Assembly (NCBI GenBank): GCA_002382755.1 | Contig: DFZT01000099.1 | Span: 1-8,140, forward strand | Length of the DNA stretch: 8,140 nucleotides | Direction: 5' to 3' | Origin: Firmicutes bacterium UBA4049 | Lineage (GTDB): Bacteria > Bacillota > Desulfotomaculia > Desulfotomaculales > Nap2-2B | Shown here: positions 4,743-8,140 of the stretch, piece by piece | Position numbering within the stretch: the stretch's first letter is position 1 | Layout: every line of letters starts with the position of its first letter | Position numbers and translations under genes: made by a program | Notes under the pieces: generated by a model | Seen by the model: only the letters and a program-made list of their open reading frames with translations | Told to the model about the DNA's origin: nothing | Databases searched by the model: none

Positions 4743-6473
4743 ATGGGATCCATAGGCCTGAACAGTTTCGCTGTTTTCATTCAGGTTTTTCTTGGTGTAA
4801 TTATCGGCCTTTTCTTCTGGAACATGTTTAAAAGCCAGCAGGGCAATAAAACGGCAGTGGAGAAAGAATCGCGCAAGGAACTGGAAAACCTCAAGCGCCT
4901 GCGTTCTATCTCGCTTACCGAACCGCTGTCCGAAAAGATACGGCCGTCCAGGCTGGAAGATATAGTCGGCCAGAAGGAAGGTTTGAAAGCCCTCCGGGCT
5001 GCGCTCTGCGGCCCCAATCCGCAGCATGTGATCATCTACGGGCCGCCCGGAACAGGCAAAACCGCAGCTGCCCGCCTGGTCCTTGAAGAGGCCAGAAAAA
5101 ACCCACAGTCCCCTTTTAAGGAAAATGCCAGCTTTGTTGAAGTGGACGCAACGATTGCCCGCTTCGACGAGCGGGGAATCGCCGATCCATTGATCGGCTC
5201 GGTTCACGACCCCATCTACCAGGGCGCCGGCCCCCTGGGCATCGCGGGCATCCCGCAGCCGAAGGCGGGAGCAGTGACGAAAGCGCACGGGGGGATGCTC
5301 TTTATTGACGAAATCGGGGAACTTCACCCCATTCAGATGAACAAACTGTTAAAGGTGCTGGAAGACCGCAAGGTGCACCTGGAAAGCACTTATTACTGTT
5401 CGGAAGACAACAGCATACCCAGCCATATCCACGACATATTTCAAAACGGGCTGCCGGCTGACTTCCGCCTTGTCGGAGCAACGACCAGGCTGCCTGAGAA
5501 CATCCCGCCGGCGATCCGCTCCCGCTGCGTGGAAATATACTTCCGGGACCTGCTGCCTAACGAGATAAGTCTTATCGCCGCAAGAGCGGCAAAAAGCACG
5601 GGGCTTTCGCTGGCCAGGGAAGGTTTGAAAATCATTGAAAAGTACAGCCCCAACGGACGTGAGGCGGTAAACATCATCCAGATCGCGGCCGGGCTTGCCA
5701 TTACCGAAGGCAGAAAGCAGATCCGGACCCAGGATATAGAATGGGTAATCAATAACGGACAGTATTCCCCGCGCCCCGACAAGAAGATCGGCCCTTCCCC
5801 GCAGGTCGGAGTCGTCAACGGACTGGCGGTATACGGCCCCAGCCAGGGAAGCCTGCTGGAAATCGAAGCGTCCGCAATTCCCGTAAAGCCCGGTCAGGGT
5901 AAAGTAACCGTAACAGGAGTTATTGACGAGGAGCAAATGGGCGAACACGGGCATTCTTTCCGCCGGCGGAGTATGGCGCGCGCCGCGGTGGACAATGTGC
6001 TGACCGTATTGGATAACGTGACGGGGGTAAACCCGCATGACTATAACCTGCACGTCAACTTTCCCGGGGGCGTTCCCGTGGACGGCCCTTCAGCCGGCGT
6101 TGCCGTGGCGACGGCAATCTATTCGGCAATCAAAGGCATTCCGGTGGACAATTTTCTTGCCATAACAGGCGAAATTACCATCAGGGGGCTCCTTGCTCCT
6201 GTAGGAGGAATCCTGACCAAGCTGGAAGCAGCCCGCCGGGCAGGCGCCAAACAGGTGATCCTGCCCAGGGAAAACTTCCAGGAAATGCGCCTCAAGCTGA
6301 CCGGACTCAAAATAACCCCGCTGGAAAAGCTTGAAGACGTACTCAAAATTGCCCTTGTGGATGCGGCGGAACAGTCCCCTTACCTAAAAGCGCATGGCCG
6401 TGCCCGTAAAGCAAAAAGCCCGCAGCCGGTAATCTCCCTTCCCGACAGCGGAGCCGTTGGAGCAAATAATTGA
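4743..6473 (+). CDS. lonB: Membrane-anchored ATP-dependent protease LonB
   Basis: This 576-residue AAA+ serine protease is of the Bacillus LonB type. Residues about 7-27 form one membrane anchor (FAVFIQVFLGVIIGLFFWN). The AAA+ module has Walker A GPPGTGKT (100-107), Walker B LFIDE (186-190), sensor-1 GATTR (245-249) and sensor-2 Arg306 in NGREAVN. The protease domain has catalytic Ser450 in DGPSAG and Lys493 in GGILTK, 43 residues apart as in other Lon enzymes. It lacks the large Lon N-domain. Wording such as FDERGIADPLIGSVHDPIYQ closely follows Bacillus LonB, which acts in the developing forespore. A tail from about residue 540, with the basic stretch KAHGRARKAK, extends beyond the roughly 552-residue Bacillus protein. 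lon follows after 222 bases on the same strand, the usual order in spore formers, but a strong terminator separates them. A TTG at 4740 is an equally possible start. Confidence 0.95.
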   Translation: MGSIGLNSFAVFIQVFLGVIIGLFFWNMFKSQQGNKTAVEKESRKELENLKRLRSISLTEPLSEKIRPSRLEDIVGQKEGLKALRAALCGPNPQHVIIYGPPGTGKTAAARLVLEEARKNPQSPFKENASFVEVDATIARFDERGIADPLIGSVHDPIYQGAGPLGIAGIPQPKAGAVTKAHGGMLFIDEIGELHPIQMNKLLKVLEDRKVHLESTYYCSEDNSIPSHIHDIFQNGLPADFRLVGATTRLPENIPPAIRSRCVEIYFRDLLPNEISLIAARAAKSTGLSLAREGLKIIEKYSPNGREAVNIIQIAAGLAITEGRKQIRTQDIEWVINNGQYSPRPDKKIGPSPQVGVVNGLAVYGPSQGSLLEIEASAIPVKPGQGKVTVTGVIDEEQMGEHGHSFRRRSMARAAVDNVLTVLDNVTGVNPHDYNLHVNFPGGVPVDGPSAGVAVATAIYSAIKGIPVDNFLAITGEITIRGLLAPVGGILTKLEAARRAGAKQVILPRENFQEMRLKLTGLKITPLEKLEDVLKIALVDAAEQSPYLKAHGRARKAKSPQPVISLPDSGAVGANN

Positions 6474-6497
6474 TTTGATTTTCGAGCATCGCCAGTA

Positions 6498-6559
6498 CGT
6501 CCCTACTTTTGCTCTACTACTTGCTCCCTGAAGAGGGCAAGCAAGAACCGTCCCTACTT
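6498..6559 (+). repeat. Small intergenic repeat element with 11-base direct repeats and hairpin
   Basis: CGTCCCTACTT occurs at 6498-6508 and again at 6549-6559. Between them lies a hairpin of CTTGCT/AGCAAG (6520-6525 with 6540-6545) and CCCT/AGGG (6526-6529 with 6534-6537), with a 2-base bulge and a GAAG loop. Read on the minus strand, the right end contains GGGACGGTTCTTGC. As I remember it, that GGGACGGTTCT core is common in dispersed intergenic repeats of clostridia and other bacteria, some linked to REP-type transposases. The structure is seen directly; membership of such a family is inference. Confidence 0.55.
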
Positions 6560-6570
6560 GCCCAATAGTG

Positions 6571-6600
6571 AAAGGCCTGGCTTTAACCAGGTTTTTTCTT
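6571..6600 (+). terminator. Intrinsic terminator of lonB
   Basis: CCTGG (6576-6580) pairs with CCAGG (6587-6591) around a 6-base CTTTAA loop. The stem can extend outward through two G-T pairs and three A-T pairs, and is followed by TTTTTTCTTTT. It lies about 100 bases past the lonB stop and upstream of the lon promoter region, so lon is expected to have its own promoter. Confidence 0.85.
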
Positions 6601-6639
6601 TTGCTGGGAGTTATTGCTGTAGCAGATTGGCGATCTTTG

Positions 6640-6648
6640 TGCTAAAAT
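6640..6648 (+). promoter_or_regulatory. Possible extended -10 promoter of lon
   Basis: TGCTAAAAT combines a TGn extension with a good -10 hexamer (TAAAAT at 6643-6648), 48 bases before the lon ATG. No -35 is recognisable at normal spacing; TTGCTG at 6614-6619 is 23 bases away. Extended -10 promoters can work without a -35. Between the promoter and the gene is a short dyad, GTTAT...ATAAC, near 6660-6677. No CIRCE (HrcA) or CtsR heat-shock operator is visible. Confidence 0.4.
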
Positions 6649-6695
6649 GAAGCTAGCTAGTTATCTATTAAAATAACCAATAGAAGGGAGCAGCT

Positions 6696-8140
6696 ATGAG
6701 TTCCAATATAAAATTACTACCGTTGCTGCCTTTAAGGGGAGCTTTAGTTTTTCCCTACATGGTTATTCATCTTGACGTCGGCCGGGAAAAATCAATCCAG
6801 GCCGTTGAGGAAACCATGCTCAGGGACAGAATAATCTTTCTGGCTACCCAAAAGGAAGCGCAAGTTGATGATCCAGGCGAAAACGATATCTTTTTGACGG
6901 GTACCGTAGCTGAGCTCAAGCAGATCTTGAAGTTGCCCGGTGGTACGATCAGGGTATTGGTCGAGGGAATGTCCAGGGGAAAAATCAGAAGATTTGTCTC
7001 CGGCGAACCTTATTTAAGAGTCGAAGTTGAAGAGTATCCCGGCGAAAACGAAAAAACGCCGGAGATCGAAGCTCTGATGCGCAACCTGGTCTATCAGTTT
7101 GAACAATATGTAAAGTTATCCAAGCGCGTTCCCCCGGAGATGGCGGTTACCGTGATTAACCTGGAAGAACCGGGGCGGCTTGCAGATATTATCGCCTCGC
7201 ATCTTACCCTGCGCATCGAGGATAAGCAGCAGATCCTTGAAGCTATTGATATTGTTGAAAGGCTTGACAAGCTGTGCGCGTATGTCGCACGGGAACTGGA
7301 AATTGTTGAGCTTGAGCGCAAAATAAATATACGCGTCAAAAAACAGATGGAAAAGACCCAAAAAGAATACTACCTGCGCGAACAGATCAAAGCAATCCAG
7401 CGTGAACTCGGGGAAAAAGACGAGCGCATGGCGGAAGCGGAGGAATACCGTCAAAAGATCGCGGAGGCCAAATTGCCCAAGGAAGTTGAGGAGAAAGCCC
7501 TCAAAGAAGTTGAAAGGCTTGAAAAGATGCCCCCCATGGCCGCCGAATCCACCGTTACCCGCAATTACCTTGACTGGCTGGTTACGCTGCCGTGGAGCAA
7601 GAGCACGCACGACCGCCTGGATATAAACCTGGCGGAAAATATTCTGGATGAAGACCATTACGGGCTGAAGAACGTCAAGGAGCGGATCCTGGAGTACCTG
7701 GCCATCCGCAAGCTTTCCAAGGACCTGAAAGGCCCCATTCTCTGCTTTGTAGGGCCGCCGGGCGTGGGGAAAACCTCCCTTGGAAAATCAATCGCCAGGG
7801 CGATCGAGCGCAAGTTCGTCCGTATCTCCCTGGGCGGGGTGCGCGATGAGGCCGAAATCAGGGGGCACAGGCGCACTTACGTTGGGGCGCTGCCGGGCAG
7901 GATCATCCACGGGATGCGCAACGCGGGTTCAAAGAACCCTGTCTTTCTGATGGATGAGATTGATAAGATGAGCGTCGACTTCAGGGGCGACCCGTCGGCT
8001 GCCCTGCTGGAAGTCCTTGATCCGGAGCAGAACAACAGCTTCAGCGATCATTACATTGAGCTGCCGTTTGACCTTTCCAACGTAATGTTTATCACTACGG
8101 CCAATATACAGTACAACATCCCCAGGCCGCTGCTGGATCG
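6696..8140 (+). CDS. lon: ATP-dependent protease Lon (LonA), 5' part
   Basis: The first 481 codons of Lon, a cytoplasmic AAA+ protease that degrades misfolded and regulatory proteins; the frame is still open at the window end. The N-terminal substrate-binding domain starts with LPLLPLRGALVFPYM (8-22). A helical, charge-rich region follows (about 195-285, with QMEKTQKEYYLREQIKAIQR at 217-236), then LPW at 298-300. The ATPase module has Walker A GPPGVGKT (353-360), RISLGGVRDEAEIRGHRRTY (376-395), Walker B VFLMDE (416-421) and ITTAN (466-470). The catalytic Ser-Lys protease domain lies beyond the window; Bacillota Lon proteins usually have about 800 residues. The ATG has an AAGGGAG ribosome site at 6684-6690, 5 bases away. 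I found no frameshift over the 481 codons. A terminator and a possible promoter before it suggest transcription independent of lonB. Confidence 0.96.
   Translation, partial: MSSNIKLLPLLPLRGALVFPYMVIHLDVGREKSIQAVEETMLRDRIIFLATQKEAQVDDPGENDIFLTGTVAELKQILKLPGGTIRVLVEGMSRGKIRRFVSGEPYLRVEVEEYPGENEKTPEIEALMRNLVYQFEQYVKLSKRVPPEMAVTVINLEEPGRLADIIASHLTLRIEDKQQILEAIDIVERLDKLCAYVARELEIVELERKINIRVKKQMEKTQKEYYLREQIKAIQRELGEKDERMAEAEEYRQKIAEAKLPKEVEEKALKEVERLEKMPPMAAESTVTRNYLDWLVTLPWSKSTHDRLDINLAENILDEDHYGLKNVKERILEYLAIRKLSKDLKGPILCFVGPPGVGKTSLGKSIARAIERKFVRISLGGVRDEAEIRGHRRTYVGALPGRIIHGMRNAGSKNPVFLMDEIDKMSVDFRGDPSAALLEVLDPEQNNSFSDHYIELPFDLSNVMFITTANIQYNIPRPLLD

Noticed and set aside
4695..6053. Long minus-strand open frames inside lonB (4695-5327, 5349-6053)
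   Set aside because: They are antisense to a complete, well-conserved lonB and show no recognisable domains; GC-rich codon use produces such shadows.
6498..6559. Short CRISPR-like array from the two 11-base repeats
   Set aside because: There are only two copies, the repeat is too short, and the spacer contains a hairpin; there are no cas genes nearby.
6649..6695. Heat-shock operator (CIRCE or CtsR box) in the lon leader
   Set aside because: The CTAGCTAG palindrome and the GTTAT/ATAAC dyad match neither the CIRCE nor the CtsR consensus.
7116..7658. 180-codon minus-strand open frame inside lon
   Set aside because: It is antisense to conserved Lon sequence, with no ribosome site or family likeness.

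Overview
The window looks like chromosomal DNA from a spore-forming, Gram-positive Bacillota, most likely a Peptococcaceae-type clostridium (Desulfotomaculum/Pelotomaculum-like). The main reasons are the lonB-lon gene pair typical of endospore formers, strong Shine-Dalgarno sites with some TTG starts, a thioredoxin-type ArsC, and a PhoP-style Pho box. The genus is inference; the sequence alone does not prove it.

Layout. (1) 1-2560, + strand: a zinc-uptake operon made of the 3' part of znuA (solute-binding protein), znuC (ATPase), znuB (permease) and a Fur-family regulator, probably Zur. The three transporter genes overlap by one base at each junction (TAATG, TGATG) and the regulator follows after 27 bases. 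(2) 2577-4300, - strand: pstS (phosphate-binding lipoprotein), then arsC (arsenate reductase). Each is followed on its own strand by a copy of the same imperfect hairpin repeat, so the two copies bracket arsC. Upstream of pstS lies an array of six TTAACA-like hexamers at exact 11-base spacing, a textbook Pho box. (3) 4303-4490, - strand: a decayed second copy of the pstS 3' end, with a frameshift and a nonsense codon. (4) 4743-8140, + strand: lonB (complete), an intergenic region with a small repeat element and a strong terminator, and the first 481 codons of lon, which runs off the window.

How the genes fit together. ZnuABC imports zinc and the regulator would repress the operon when zinc is sufficient. 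PstS captures phosphate, and Pst-type systems also admit arsenate, which ArsC reduces for export; pstCAB and arsenite-efflux genes are not in view. LonB and Lon are ATP-dependent proteases; LonB is membrane-anchored and in Bacillus is linked to the forespore. The zinc operon is visibly more AT-rich than the lon region.

No large new system is evident. The best second-look items are the six-repeat Pho box, the hairpin repeat pair with four compensated base-pair differences, the pstS remnant, the repeat element between lonB and lon, and the cysteine-rich N-terminus of ZnuC.
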